From an uncultured Bacteroidales bacterium (GTDB taxonomy: Bacteria > Bacteroidota > Bacteroidia > Bacteroidales > WCHB1-69), in assembly GCA_937949745.1 (NCBI GenBank), contig CALECM010000095.1:1-54952 (forward strand): a stretch of 54,952 bases of DNA, given 5' to 3'. The position numbers and the translations under genes were made by a program. Of the stretch, positions 24,659-33,088 are shown in pieces. How positions within the stretch are numbered: position 1 is the first letter of the stretch; each line of letters opens with the position of its first letter. The notes under the pieces were generated by a model. That model was not told the origin of the DNA. It was given only the letters and a program-made list of their open reading frames with translations, and ran no database searches.

Positions 24659-25609
24659 ATGAGAATAGTGTTTATGGGAAATCCTGATTTTGCCGTGGCC
24701 ACATTGGACGCGATATATCAGGCGGGTTACACGATAGCAGCAGTGGTGACTTCCCCGGATAAACCTGCCGGAAGAGGTAAAAAGTTGCACATGCCTGAAG
24801 TAAAACAATATGCACTCTCTAAAGATCTTCCCATACTCCAGCCTGCCAAACTAAAAGATCAGCATTTTATAGAACAGCTTCAGTCCCTGAAAGCCGACTT
24901 ATTCGTTGTGGTAGCTTTCAGGATCTTACCGGAAGAAGTTTTTACCATACCTCCTTACGGAACTTTCAATGTCCATGCTTCGTTATTGCCGGAATACAGG
25001 GGAGCCGCGCCTATCCACCGCGCTGTCATGAACGGGGAAACCAGAACAGGCGTGACTACCTTTTTCCTTAACAAGGATATGGATAAGGGAGACATTATTG
25101 ATTTTAAAGAGATCGAAATAGGGGATAAAGAAACGACAGGAGAGTTGTATGACCGGATGAAATATATCGGCGCTTCCCTGGCTGTAGAGACCATTAAGAA
25201 AATAGAAATGAAGGAGATAACCCTCATCCCACAATCAGTTTCTAAAGAGGGTCTCAAACTCGCGCCAAAGATTTTAAAGGAAGATTGCCTGATCGACTGG
25301 AATCATACCGCTTGTGATATTTTTAATAAAATAAGAGGACTTTCACCTTTTCCGGGTGCTTATACTCAAATAAGGAATAAACAGGGTGAAATATATACTT
25401 TCAAATGTTATCAGTCGGCCGTATCAACTCAAAAAGCTTTATCAGAGCCGGGTTGTGTGCATACGGACGGGAAAAATTTCTTTGCCGTAGACACCTCAGA
25501 CTTTCAAATTCTACTGGAAAATATCCAATGGCAGGGCAAATCAAGGATGGATATTAAAGCATTTCTTGGAGGTTTTAGGAAAGAAAATTACACCATGAGA
25601 TTATTTTAG
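24659..25609 (+). CDS. fmt: methionyl-tRNA formyltransferase
   Basis: This 316-residue enzyme transfers a formyl group from 10-formyltetrahydrofolate to initiator Met-tRNA. The N-terminal MRIVFMGNPDFAV is typical. The formyl-transfer signature NVHASLLPEYRGAAPIHRAV includes the conserved His and the folate loop, and GVTTFFLNKDMDKGDII carries the catalytic Asp region. A C-terminal OB-like domain (from about residue 205) binds tRNA. Length is normal. The usual partner def (deformylase) is not adjacent. It is the last gene in the TPR-ribH-fmt unit, with 160 non-coding bases behind it that include a weak CCGAT/ATCGG hairpin. Confidence 0.96.
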   Translation: MRIVFMGNPDFAVATLDAIYQAGYTIAAVVTSPDKPAGRGKKLHMPEVKQYALSKDLPILQPAKLKDQHFIEQLQSLKADLFVVVAFRILPEEVFTIPPYGTFNVHASLLPEYRGAAPIHRAVMNGETRTGVTTFFLNKDMDKGDIIDFKEIEIGDKETTGELYDRMKYIGASLAVETIKKIEMKEITLIPQSVSKEGLKLAPKILKEDCLIDWNHTACDIFNKIRGLSPFPGAYTQIRNKQGEIYTFKCYQSAVSTQKALSEPGCVHTDGKNFFAVDTSDFQILLENIQWQGKSRMDIKAFLGGFRKENYTMRLF

Positions 25610-25714
25610 TGTAAAAAATAGGAGAAGGAACAGAGAAGTTATTAACATTTTATACCGATTTATTAACATCGGAAAAAATATATAAAATAATAGGCAAGTT
25701 ATTAAAAGTTATAT

Positions 25715-25722
25715 TAAATTTG
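25715..25722 (+). promoter_or_regulatory. -7 promoter element (TAAATTTG) of the HU gene
   Basis: TAAATTTGCA matches the consensus and lies 46 bases before the ATG at 25769, in a strongly AT-rich region with several TTATTA runs. Confidence 0.68.
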
Positions 25723-25768
25723 CAATTCCTACTGATAATAAAGTTTATTAACCAAAATCACGTGAAAA

Positions 25769-26038
25769 ATGAACAAAATTGAATTAATTAATGCAATTGC
25801 AGAAAAAGCTGACTGCCCAAAAGTACAAGCTAAAAATGTATTAGATGCTTTCATTGCCTCCACTACTGAAGCATTGCAAAAAGGTGACAAAGTATCTCTG
25901 GTAGGTTTCGGTACCTTCAGCGTGGTAAAACGTGCTGCCAGAAAAGGCCGTAATCCTCAGACTAAAAAAGAAATGCAGATCCCTGCTAAAAATGTTGTTA
26001 AATTTAAAGCAGGTTCTGAATTAAGCAGCAATGTTTAA
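25769..26038 (+). CDS. HU-family DNA-binding protein
   Basis: This 89-residue histone-like protein bends and compacts DNA. The N-terminal helices MNKIELINAIAEKADCPK and the beta-arm with GFGTFSVVKRAARKGRNPQT show the HU signature. The arm residues Arg-Asn-Pro (RNP) intercalate at kinks in DNA. The C-terminal FKAGSELSSNV is typical. It is HU rather than IHF by its symmetric, non-specialised sequence, though subfamily assignment is approximate. It is a single-gene transcript with its own promoter and a strong terminator 26 bases after its stop. Confidence 0.95.
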   Translation: MNKIELINAIAEKADCPKVQAKNVLDAFIASTTEALQKGDKVSLVGFGTFSVVKRAARKGRNPQTKKEMQIPAKNVVKFKAGSELSSNV

Positions 26039-26063
26039 GCATTACCTTTAAAAGAAATAAAGG

Positions 26064-26086
26064 AAGCCCGTTTACGGGCTTTTTTT
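26064..26086 (+). terminator. intrinsic terminator after the HU gene
   Basis: AAGCCCG-TTTA-CGGGCTT forms a GC-rich 7-bp stem with a 4-base loop, directly followed by six T. It ends 24 bases before trmH. Confidence 0.92.
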
Positions 26087-26109
26087 ATGATTATTTTATA
26101 AGTAACTCC

Positions 26110-26838
26110 ATGATCGTGAACGATGGTAATTATGAGATCAGAATGGTACAAGATGCTTTCCTGAGGGAAGAGATCAGCCATTACCTTACTCAATTTATAA
26201 CTGAAAAACGTTTACAAAGAATCCGGCAGGTGATAGAGGAAAGAACCCGGCATGTGACCGTTGTGGTGGAAGACCTTTTCCAGACGCAAAATATCAGCGC
26301 TGTTTTACGTACCTGTGAATGTTACGGGATCCAGGATGTACATGTCATTGAAAACGAAAATGAATTCCAGATACATGACGCTATTTCCATGGGTGCAGAT
26401 AAATGGCTCACGTTGTACCGCTACGATTCGGGAAAGAACAGGGTACGGCAGTGTGTGGAACGGCTGAAACAGGAAGGTTATACCATTGTGGCCACCACGC
26501 CGCACGAAAAAAGTTATTTTTTAGATGAACTGCCGGTCGAAACCCCGACGGCATTTCTTTTCGGAACCGAGTTGAACGGTCTTTCCGATGAAGCCATATC
26601 TCTGGCCGATAAAACTGTAATGATCCCCATGTACGGATTCACGGAAAGTTTTAATATTTCTAATTCAGTGGCAATTATTTTATCCCGTTTTGTGGAGAAA
26701 TTGCGCAGTTCATCCGTGCTATACCGTTTAAATACATCGGATAAAGAAATATTATTTTTTGAATGGCTGCAAAAATCAATCAAGAACCCCCATTTGATCA
26801 TTGATAATTTTTTGGAACAAAAAGGTTTGCATATTTGA
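26110..26838 (+). CDS. trmH: SpoU-family RNA 2'-O-methyltransferase, TrmH-like
   Basis: This 242-residue SPOUT enzyme methylates a ribose 2'-OH, probably G18 of tRNA. Motif 1 is FQTQNISAVLRTCECYGI (Asn and catalytic Arg), motif 2 is FLFGTELNGLSDEA, and motif 3 is MYGFTESFNISNSVAIIL, which closes the SAM knot. N- and C-terminal helical extensions around the core, and the RxxxxTVVVEDLF lead-in, fit TrmH more than the rRNA-specific RlmB. The ATG follows the HU terminator by 24 bases. No -7 element was found directly in front, so its promoter is uncertain. Its last codons contain the -33 element of the rpmH promoter. Confidence 0.88.
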   Translation: MIVNDGNYEIRMVQDAFLREEISHYLTQFITEKRLQRIRQVIEERTRHVTVVVEDLFQTQNISAVLRTCECYGIQDVHVIENENEFQIHDAISMGADKWLTLYRYDSGKNRVRQCVERLKQEGYTIVATTPHEKSYFLDELPVETPTAFLFGTELNGLSDEAISLADKTVMIPMYGFTESFNISNSVAIILSRFVEKLRSSSVLYRLNTSDKEILFFEWLQKSIKNPHLIIDNFLEQKGLHI

Positions 26839-26856
26839 AAAAAAAGTGTATTTTTG
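26826..26856 (+). promoter_or_regulatory. complete promoter of rpmH (TTTG-N19-TATTTTTG)
   Basis: TTTG at 26826-26829, a spacer of exactly 19 bases, and TATTTTTG at 26849-26856 give a full match to the Bacteroidota -33/-7 consensus. The -33 part lies inside the end of trmH. It is the best promoter in the window, as expected for a ribosomal protein gene. Confidence 0.85.
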
Positions 26857-26898
26857 CACCCCAAAATAAAAGGAAAATTTTAAATATATCATATTATT

Positions 26899-27057
26899 AT
26901 GAAACGGACATATCAACCCTCCAACAAAAGACGCAAAAATAAACACGGATTCAGAGAAAGGATGTCTTCTGCCAACGGTAGAAGAGTTCTGGCTTCCCGT
27001 AGGGCTAAGGGCAGGAAAAAACTAACGGTTTCCGACGAAAGTCTGGGAAGGAAATAA
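26899..27057 (+). CDS. rpmH: 50S ribosomal protein L34
   Basis: This 52-residue highly basic ribosomal protein has the invariant L34 start MKRTYQPSNKRRKNKHGFRE, then RMSSANGRRVLASRRAKGRK and a short tail ending LGRK. It sits near the exit tunnel of the large subunit. The coding region is short and easily overlooked. It has a full-consensus promoter 42 bases upstream and a strong terminator 29 bases after the stop, so it forms its own transcript. The dnaA-rpmH-rnpA arrangement of many other bacteria is absent, as is normal in this phylum. Confidence 0.98.
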   Translation: MKRTYQPSNKRRKNKHGFRERMSSANGRRVLASRRAKGRKKLTVSDESLGRK

Positions 27058-27086
27058 TTGATTTTTCCGGTGTTCTAAATATAATT

Positions 27087-27113
27087 AAGAAGACATTGAT
27101 GTCTTCTTTTTTT
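27087..27113 (+). terminator. intrinsic terminator after rpmH
   Basis: AAGAAGACAT-TG-ATGTCTTCTT is a perfect 10-bp stem; the loop is probably opened to 4 bases or more. It runs into a T-rich tract ending TTTTTTTG. Confidence 0.85.
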
Positions 27114-27161
27114 GTATTTTCGTCCACTCAATTTTTTTTGAATTTTTACGTTAATGCTTAG

Positions 27162-28517
27162 ATGCAAATAATGAAGAAACTTTTTTTTACGCTTATTCTG
27201 GCCTGCATGGTCCTGACACTTCCGGCCCAGGAAAAAATAGTGGTTGACGGTATACTCTCGGTTGTGGGAAGGGAGATCATCATGAGATCCGATCTCGAAA
27301 AAGCTTATATGGAATACACCAGCCAGTTGGTGGATGTAGATGATATGGAAAGCCTGAAATGCGAAGTATTGGAAAATATGCTGATGCGTAAATTATTTCT
27401 GCATCAGGCGGAACTTGACAGTATTTCGGTTACGGCACAACAAGTGGACGATAACGTGAATGCCAGGATCTCTTATCTGGTTCAGCAGATCGGGGGTGAT
27501 CCGAAGGTCATCGAGCAATTCTACGGAAAATCGATGGATGAAATAAAAAGCGATATGCGTGAATTCATAAGGGAACAACTTATCGTGGAACAGATCCAGC
27601 AGGCGATTACGGATAAAATTACCATAACCCCTTCGGAAGTAAAAAAATTCTACGATAATGTAAGCTATGATAGTTTGCCGATGGTACAGGGAACTTATGA
27701 ATACGGACATATTGTAAAGGTTCCCCCGGTAAGCGATGACGAAATTGATGCTTTAAAAGTAAGACTTGAGGAATTTAGGGAAAGGATTTTACGGGGTGAA
27801 AAATTTTCTATGTTGGCCAGGCTCTATTCCGATGACCCGGGATCCGCTTCGAAAGGAGGAAATTTGGGTTTTGTGGAAAGAGGAACCCTTTATCCGGAAG
27901 TGGAAGCGGTAGCTTTTAAATTGAAAACCGGTGAAGTATCGCAGGTTTTCAAATCTAAAGCCGGTTACCATATCGTCCAGTTGATCGAGCGCAGGGGAGA
28001 ATCCGTCAATATCGCCCATATTCTTTTACAACCCAAACCCTCGATAGATGAACAGGTAAAGGCTATTGAATATTTGGATAGTATCCGTCTAATTATAAAA
28101 AACGATAAAATCAATTTTTCTGATGCCGCGATCAAATATTCCGATGACGCGAACAAAAACAGCGGGGGATGGGTTATAAATCCCTATACCGGATCTTCCA
28201 AATTTGATAAAGAAACACTTGAACCCACTACACTTGCCGTCCTGGATAAATTAATCCCGGGAGAATACTCAGAACCTTTACCTTATGTCAATGATGACGG
28301 TGTGATGGCTTACCGGCTTATATATTTAAAGACGAAAGTCCCTCCCCATAAACCCAATCTGGTGGAAGATTATGATTTGATACAAAATGCGGCATTAGAA
28401 GAAAAGAAATATAAAGAGATAGATAAGTGGTTATCCAATAAAGTAAAAGTTACCAGCATAAAAGTGGCGGAAGATTATAAATATTGCCCTTTTATTACTG
28501 AATGGGAAATACCTTAA
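27162..28517 (+). CDS. periplasmic parvulin-type peptidyl-prolyl isomerase (SurA-like)
   Basis: This 451-residue exported chaperone/isomerase probably assists folding of outer-membrane proteins. A signal peptide covers about residues 4-22 (cleavage at LPAQ). A SurA-like N-terminal helical domain follows. A first parvulin domain (about residues 177-280) has FSMLARLYSDDPGSASKGGN, LGFVERG and SKAGYHIVQLIERR. A second, degenerate domain (about 287-400) starts NIAHILLQPKPS and has KYSDDANKNSGGW. An ATG at 27171 (MKKLFF) gives a more conventional signal peptide than the ATG at 27162; both are possible. It is followed 16 bases later by the MoxR gene. The promoter is unclear; only TATTTTCG, one mismatch from consensus, is seen at about 27115. 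Confidence 0.9.
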   Translation: MQIMKKLFFTLILACMVLTLPAQEKIVVDGILSVVGREIIMRSDLEKAYMEYTSQLVDVDDMESLKCEVLENMLMRKLFLHQAELDSISVTAQQVDDNVNARISYLVQQIGGDPKVIEQFYGKSMDEIKSDMREFIREQLIVEQIQQAITDKITITPSEVKKFYDNVSYDSLPMVQGTYEYGHIVKVPPVSDDEIDALKVRLEEFRERILRGEKFSMLARLYSDDPGSASKGGNLGFVERGTLYPEVEAVAFKLKTGEVSQVFKSKAGYHIVQLIERRGESVNIAHILLQPKPSIDEQVKAIEYLDSIRLIIKNDKINFSDAAIKYSDDANKNSGGWVINPYTGSSKFDKETLEPTTLAVLDKLIPGEYSEPLPYVNDDGVMAYRLIYLKTKVPPHKPNLVEDYDLIQNAALEEKKYKEIDKWLSNKVKVTSIKVAEDYKYCPFITEWEIP

Positions 28518-28533
28518 AACAATATGGTCTGAT

Positions 28534-29508
28534 ATGGATTTAGAATTTAAAAGTGATGTTGAAGCTGTTGAAGCTTTTGTAAAGAAATATGCCGAGTTAA
28601 AGAATGAAATTGCGAAAGTCATTGTCGGGCAGGATGTGATCGTAGATAATGTACTGATGGCCATGTTCAGCCGCAGCCACGCTTTACTGATCGGGGTGCC
28701 GGGACTGGCAAAAACCCTGATGATCACGACGATCGCGAAAGCGGTAAACCTAACATTCAACAGGATCCAGTTTACCCCTGACCTGATGCCTTCCGATATC
28801 ATGGGTACTGAGATATTGGATGAGAACCGGAAATTTAAATTTGTCAAAGGACCTATCTTTGCGAATATCGTACTGGCGGATGAGATCAACCGTACTCCTC
28901 CCAAAACCCAGTCGGCGTTATTGGAAGCCATGCAGGAACGTTCGGTCAGTATGAATGCGGTCACTTATTCGCTTCCCGACCCTTTCTTCGTATTGGCAAC
29001 CCAGAATCCTATCGAGCAGGAAGGTACTTATCCTCTTCCCGAAGCCCAGCAGGATCGTTTTATGTTCAATATCCTTCTTGATTATCCTTCTTTCGATGAG
29101 GAAGTCAATATCGTGAAAAACACTATCCATGGTGAGATGAAAGAGCCTCGCCAGGTATTGTCCATTGAAGATATTATCTTTTATCAGAAACTTCTTCAGA
29201 AAATACCGATCGCCGATAATGTTTACCAATATGCGGTGAACCTGGCATCCATGACAAGACCGCATACCGGCAAAGCCCATCCCTGGGCCAATGAATATCT
29301 TACCTGGGGAGCCGGACCGCGCGCCTCGCAATTCCTTATCATAGGGGCCAGGACTCATGCCGTGCTTCATGGGAAATTCTCTCCTGATATTGAGGATATC
29401 AAAGCAGTAGCCCATAATATTCTGAGACATCGTATCATTAAAAATTACAAAGCAGAAGCGGAAGGAATTTCTATTGAAAATATTATCGATGAATTGATAA
29501 AAGGGTAA
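28534..29508 (+). CDS. MoxR-family AAA+ ATPase
   Basis: This 324-residue cytoplasmic AAA+ ATPase is a putative chaperone for metal or cofactor insertion or for membrane complex assembly. Walker A is GVPGLAKT (about residue 52), Walker B is VLADEINRTPPKTQSALLEAM, and sensor 1 is VLATQNPIEQEGTYPLPEAQ with the Arg-finger segment DRFMFNILLDYP. The C-terminal lid domain ends at IENIIDELIKG. MoxR genes in this phylum are often followed by DUF58 and von Willebrand (BatA-E) genes; none is here. A histidine kinase gene follows 22 bases downstream and the parvulin gene precedes it. Confidence 0.93.
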   Translation: MDLEFKSDVEAVEAFVKKYAELKNEIAKVIVGQDVIVDNVLMAMFSRSHALLIGVPGLAKTLMITTIAKAVNLTFNRIQFTPDLMPSDIMGTEILDENRKFKFVKGPIFANIVLADEINRTPPKTQSALLEAMQERSVSMNAVTYSLPDPFFVLATQNPIEQEGTYPLPEAQQDRFMFNILLDYPSFDEEVNIVKNTIHGEMKEPRQVLSIEDIIFYQKLLQKIPIADNVYQYAVNLASMTRPHTGKAHPWANEYLTWGAGPRASQFLIIGARTHAVLHGKFSPDIEDIKAVAHNILRHRIIKNYKAEAEGISIENIIDELIKG

Positions 29509-29530
29509 ATCCGTATGAAATTCATTGGCC

Positions 29531-31042
29531 ATGAAGGTATATCATAATAAAAAAAGATGGAAGTTCCTGCTATATGGATCAGCGGCCGTTGCTTTTGTAA
29601 TTATTGTCTACTATTCCAATCTGCTAATCAACAACATTTCCAGGGAGGAACGAAACCGGATCGAGATCTGGGCTGATGCCGTTTCCTATAAAGCGGAACT
29701 TGTTAATTATACCGAACAGTTTTTTGATAAAATAAGGATAGAAGAAGGAAAGAGAGCTTCCATCTTCGCCAAGGCATTACGTAAAGTCGATGAAGCTTCC
29801 CTGGAAGAGGATATTACCTTTTATTCCGATATAATTTCTTCAAATTCCACTATTCCGTCTATTGTGGTATTTAACGGTAAAATCGATTGTGCCGTTAATA
29901 TTGATACGGATATGGTTTCTTCCGCGGAATACATATGGCAAATTGAGAATTACCAGAATATTTTCGACAGTGTGAAGATCCATCACGATAAGGATCAATA
30001 TATCACGGTCTATTACCAGGAATCCCAAATATATAGTAACCTACGCGTAGTCTTAAATAACCTTATCGAATCTTTTTTCCAGGAAGTGGTGATCAATTCG
30101 GCATCTGTCCCGGTCGTCGTGACTGACCAGTCGGAAAAGAACGTCATCGCGTTCGGTAATATCGATTCCGCCAAGGTTTTCGATCCCAAGGTATTGCCGC
30201 ATATCATCGAAAAGATGAAAAGCGAGAATGAGCCGATCAAGATACAATTGCCGGAAAATCAAACCTGTTATGTCTTCTATGAGGAATCTTCCGTATTAAA
30301 ACAATTGAGACTTTTCCCTTTCCTTCAATTCTTCATCGTGATCCTTTTTGCCGTGATCGCCTATTTATTATTCAGTGTGGCAAGAAAATCCGAGCAGAAC
30401 CAGGTTTGGGTGGGCATGTCCAAGGAAACGGCACATCAGCTGGGAACTCCGATTTCTTCGCTTATGGCGTGGAATGAAATTTTGAAGGAGCAAAATGTCG
30501 ACCAGACTGTTATCACCGAGATTAACAAGGATGTGTTACGTCTGGAAACCATTGCCCAGCGTTTTTCGAAGATCGGATCCGTTCCCGAACTTAAAGATGA
30601 GAACCTGGTCACTGTAATACAGGAATTTATTTTATACCTCCAGACCAGGCTTTCCGGAAGAGTTACCATCGAATTTATGTATCCGGAAAAAGAAATCATT
30701 TTACCGTTAAACCGGTACCTGTTCGAGTGGGTTATCGAGAATTTATGTAAAAATGCCGTGGACGCCATGAATGGCCGCGGAACTATTTTTATTGAAATTA
30801 TTGAAGAACCGAAAGTAGTCCATGTCGACATACAGGATACCGGCAAGGGAATCCATCCAAAAAAACATAAAGATATTTTTACTCCCGGATATACTTCAAA
30901 AGAAAGGGGCTGGGGACTCGGTTTGACTTTGGCCAAGAGGATTATCAAAGAATACCATAAAGGTAAATTATTTGTTAAATCATCAACGCAGGATATAGGT
31001 ACTGTGATGAGGATTACGCTTCAACGTTTCCCTTCCAAATAA
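29531..31042 (+). CDS. membrane sensor histidine kinase, no adjacent response regulator
   Basis: This 503-residue kinase has an N-terminal membrane helix (about 13-31), a periplasmic sensor region of about 230 residues of unknown ligand, and a second membrane helix (about 260-280). There is no evident HAMP domain. The H-box is KETAHQLGTPISSLMAW (phospho-accepting His near 301). The ATP domain has the N-box ENLCKNAVDAM and the glycine boxes DTGKGIHPKKHKDIFTPG and GWGLGLTLAKRI. The longest frame starts with TTG at 29525; the ATG at 29531 is better. No response regulator gene lies nearby, so it is an orphan kinase. It is probably co-transcribed with moxR. It converges on the META lipoprotein gene with one base between stops. 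Confidence 0.93.
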   Translation: MKVYHNKKRWKFLLYGSAAVAFVIIVYYSNLLINNISREERNRIEIWADAVSYKAELVNYTEQFFDKIRIEEGKRASIFAKALRKVDEASLEEDITFYSDIISSNSTIPSIVVFNGKIDCAVNIDTDMVSSAEYIWQIENYQNIFDSVKIHHDKDQYITVYYQESQIYSNLRVVLNNLIESFFQEVVINSASVPVVVTDQSEKNVIAFGNIDSAKVFDPKVLPHIIEKMKSENEPIKIQLPENQTCYVFYEESSVLKQLRLFPFLQFFIVILFAVIAYLLFSVARKSEQNQVWVGMSKETAHQLGTPISSLMAWNEILKEQNVDQTVITEINKDVLRLETIAQRFSKIGSVPELKDENLVTVIQEFILYLQTRLSGRVTIEFMYPEKEIILPLNRYLFEWVIENLCKNAVDAMNGRGTIFIEIIEEPKVVHVDIQDTGKGIHPKKHKDIFTPGYTSKERGWGLGLTLAKRIIKEYHKGKLFVKSSTQDIGTVMRITLQRFPSK

Positions 31043-31043
31043 T

Positions 31044-31478
31044 TTATTCACTGATGCGGTCCGGTGAAGCGGAAAGCTTCATTACTTCGGTCGCTTTTTC
31101 ATATAAAAATAAGGTATCCCGGTGAATTTTATAGTAGTTGATCTCTTTTTTCAAAGCGTTGCCGAACTTCTTTTCGATGTCCATATCCGGACATAACATT
31201 TTTGTGGAACCGGCATATTCCATCGATATTTTCTTTTTCGTGGCCATATACTGTCCGAAAAACCGGTTGCATCCGAGATTACCGTAATAACGACCGGTGG
31301 TATCGAAAATAATGTACGGCCGGCTTTGGTAAGTACTGTCGATGTCGGTGCCGGCAATACTAGTAATATACCAGGTTGTGGACTTTAACGGTTGGTTAAG
31401 TTTTTCCAGCGCTTTTTTATTGGTTTGGCAGCCGGATATCAAGATCAGGAGGAGGAAGGTTGTAACCCATCTATTCAT
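31044..31478 (-). CDS. META-domain lipoprotein
   Basis: This 144-residue protein has a lipoprotein signal peptide with lipobox LISG before Cys17, so it is probably anchored in the outer or inner membrane facing the periplasm. The mature part is a META domain, as in HslJ: TTWYITSIAGTDID, then LGCNRFFGQY with the conserved GCN, and STKMLCPDMDIEKKF. HslJ-type proteins are linked to heat-shock or antibiotic tolerance, with no known enzymatic activity. Its start overlaps the end of engB by 8 bases, so the two are translationally coupled, and it ends the envC-glsA-glsB-engB unit. Confidence 0.87.
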   Translation of the reverse strand: MNRWVTTFLLLILISGCQTNKKALEKLNQPLKSTTWYITSIAGTDIDSTYQSRPYIIFDTTGRYYGNLGCNRFFGQYMATKKKISMEYAGSTKMLCPDMDIEKKFGNALKKEINYYKIHRDTLFLYEKATEVMKLSASPDRISE

Positions 31479-32106
31479 CGGCGGAAAGATTTAAGTTCTG
31501 ATTCTCACTTTTATAATCCGCATTTATCTTCCCGATATAATCCAGTATCTCATTTTTACCTGTTCCCAATACAGCGGATGATACGAAATAGGGCGGTACT
31601 TCTTCCCATGTCTCTTTAAGTCGCCTGATAAATCTGTCTACATTTTCCGTGACTTTTATTTTCGATATTTTATCACTTTTGGTGAAAATGACGGAGTAGG
31701 GAATACCGAGTTTTCCTAAATTATTAATAAAATCCAGATCTTTCTGCTGGGGTTCAATCCTCACATCGATCAGAACGAAAACCAATTGTAAATTTTCCCG
31801 GTGTATAAGATAATTCTCGATCATCTTTACCCAGTTTTCACGCATGGTTTTGGAAATAGTGGCATATCCGTAACCCGGCAGATCAACCAGATACCATTCA
31901 TCGTTCACGTTGTAATGATTGATGGTCTGGGTCTTGCCCGGTTTGGATGATATCTTGGCAAGGTGTTTCCTGTTGGCCAACATGTTGACCAGTGAGGATT
32001 TTCCTACATTCGAACGTCCTATGAAGGCATATTCGGGATATTGCTGTTCAGGACATTTTTTCCAGTCATCCACACTTTGGACGAATTCTATTTTTTTTAT
32101 GATCAT
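31471..32106 (-). CDS. engB: ribosome biogenesis GTPase EngB (YsxC/YihA)
   Basis: This 211-residue GTPase is needed for late large-subunit assembly. The G motifs are in order: GRSNVGKSS (G1), KPGKTQTINHY (G2 with the conserved Thr), LVDLPGYGYA (G3), FTKSDK (G4) and SSAVLG (G5). The fold and length match the EngB family (about 195-210), with a short C-terminal tail. It lies between the GlsB-like acyltransferase (28 bases upstream) and the META lipoprotein gene it overlaps. Context has no obvious link to ribosomes and probably reflects a long housekeeping transcript. Confidence 0.96.
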   Translation of the reverse strand: MIIKKIEFVQSVDDWKKCPEQQYPEYAFIGRSNVGKSSLVNMLANRKHLAKISSKPGKTQTINHYNVNDEWYLVDLPGYGYATISKTMRENWVKMIENYLIHRENLQLVFVLIDVRIEPQQKDLDFINNLGKLGIPYSVIFTKSDKISKIKVTENVDRFIRRLKETWEEVPPYFVSSAVLGTGKNEILDYIGKINADYKSENQNLNLSADE

Positions 32107-32133
32107 GGTTCTATAACGGTGAAATCCGGATAA

Positions 32134-33081
32134 CTATTGTTTATTCCGGGGATGGTATGAACGGATATGACGGTTCATCTTACTCTCATAAATATCCGAC
32201 ATCTTAATTAAAATGCACATTTCTTCCACCGGACCGAATTCATTATTGGGAGCGGTACCGAAATATTCGATAGTCGGGGAAAGCGAGACATAGGTTTTGA
32301 TCAACGGCGGTATCGAAGTATTAAGTTGCCGTATTTTGGTATTCAGTATTTTGAACTCTTCCTTAAAAGTAGATTCCTGATGATCGAAACTTTTTTTAAC
32401 ATTTTTTTCAATATCTTCATCTCCCTCTACCGGATGCCATGGACGGATTAATTTCTCATCTCCGTGGAAATGGCTTGTTAGAAATTCCAGGATGAGTTTA
32501 CGGGCTTCTCGACTGTATTCGTTATAAAGCGTCATTTTACCCATAAAATATTGACAATCGGGATAATCTACCACTAACGTGCCCAGTCCGTCCCACACAT
32601 TATCAAGCGCGAAGAGGGTTTCCCTGGCGTAATTTCCAGCCTGGAATTTGGGCTGTACGAAGCTTCTTCCCAATTCGATACAAACCGGCCATTGGTCCCG
32701 GATAAATTCTTCCGAAAAACAAAACAGTTTTGAAGTGGGGGTGTGCGGGTATCCGTTCTCGTCCGGAATGACGTCTTTTCCACATATAAAACGATAAGCG
32801 CTGATAATTTCCTCCGTACGGTGATCCCAAACGATCAGCTGCCTGAAAGGAATTTCAGCGGTATCGTATTCGTCGATATCCGCTTTTTTCCCGGTACCTC
32901 CGCCCGCGAGCCGGAAAGTATATTCTCTCAACCGGCCTATTTCGAGCATGGTATTGGGCGAATTATGGGCGTCCACCATGAAAATCGAATTATCTCTAAC
33001 GTTAGTATTCCGCAGGAACTTATCCGGAGTAAGTTCGCGTTTAATCAATTTTTTATCAATAGGATCTATTATGTTTTCCAT
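32134..33081 (-). CDS. GNAT-fold N-acyltransferase, hemolysin/GlsB-like
   Basis: This 315-residue protein belongs to the ornithine-lipid OlsB/'hemolysin' branch of acyltransferases. Conserved blocks are LEIGRLREYTFRLAGGGTGK, the acidic DIDEYD that follows, and YRFICG. In Bacteroides this enzyme (GlsB) N-acylates glycine with a 3-hydroxy fatty acid, the first step to glycine lipids. The PlsC-like partner gene ends 7 bases upstream, as in the known glsB-glsA pair. The longest frame begins at 33162 inside that neighbour; the ATG at 33081 (MENIIDPIDKKL) avoids the overlap and is chosen. The GlsB function is inferred from family and pairing; ornithine or another amino acid as acceptor cannot be excluded. 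Confidence 0.82.
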   Translation of the reverse strand: MENIIDPIDKKLIKRELTPDKFLRNTNVRDNSIFMVDAHNSPNTMLEIGRLREYTFRLAGGGTGKKADIDEYDTAEIPFRQLIVWDHRTEEIISAYRFICGKDVIPDENGYPHTPTSKLFCFSEEFIRDQWPVCIELGRSFVQPKFQAGNYARETLFALDNVWDGLGTLVVDYPDCQYFMGKMTLYNEYSREARKLILEFLTSHFHGDEKLIRPWHPVEGDEDIEKNVKKSFDHQESTFKEEFKILNTKIRQLNTSIPPLIKTYVSLSPTIEYFGTAPNNEFGPVEEMCILIKMSDIYESKMNRHIRSYHPRNKQ

Positions 33082-33088
33082 GTTATCA

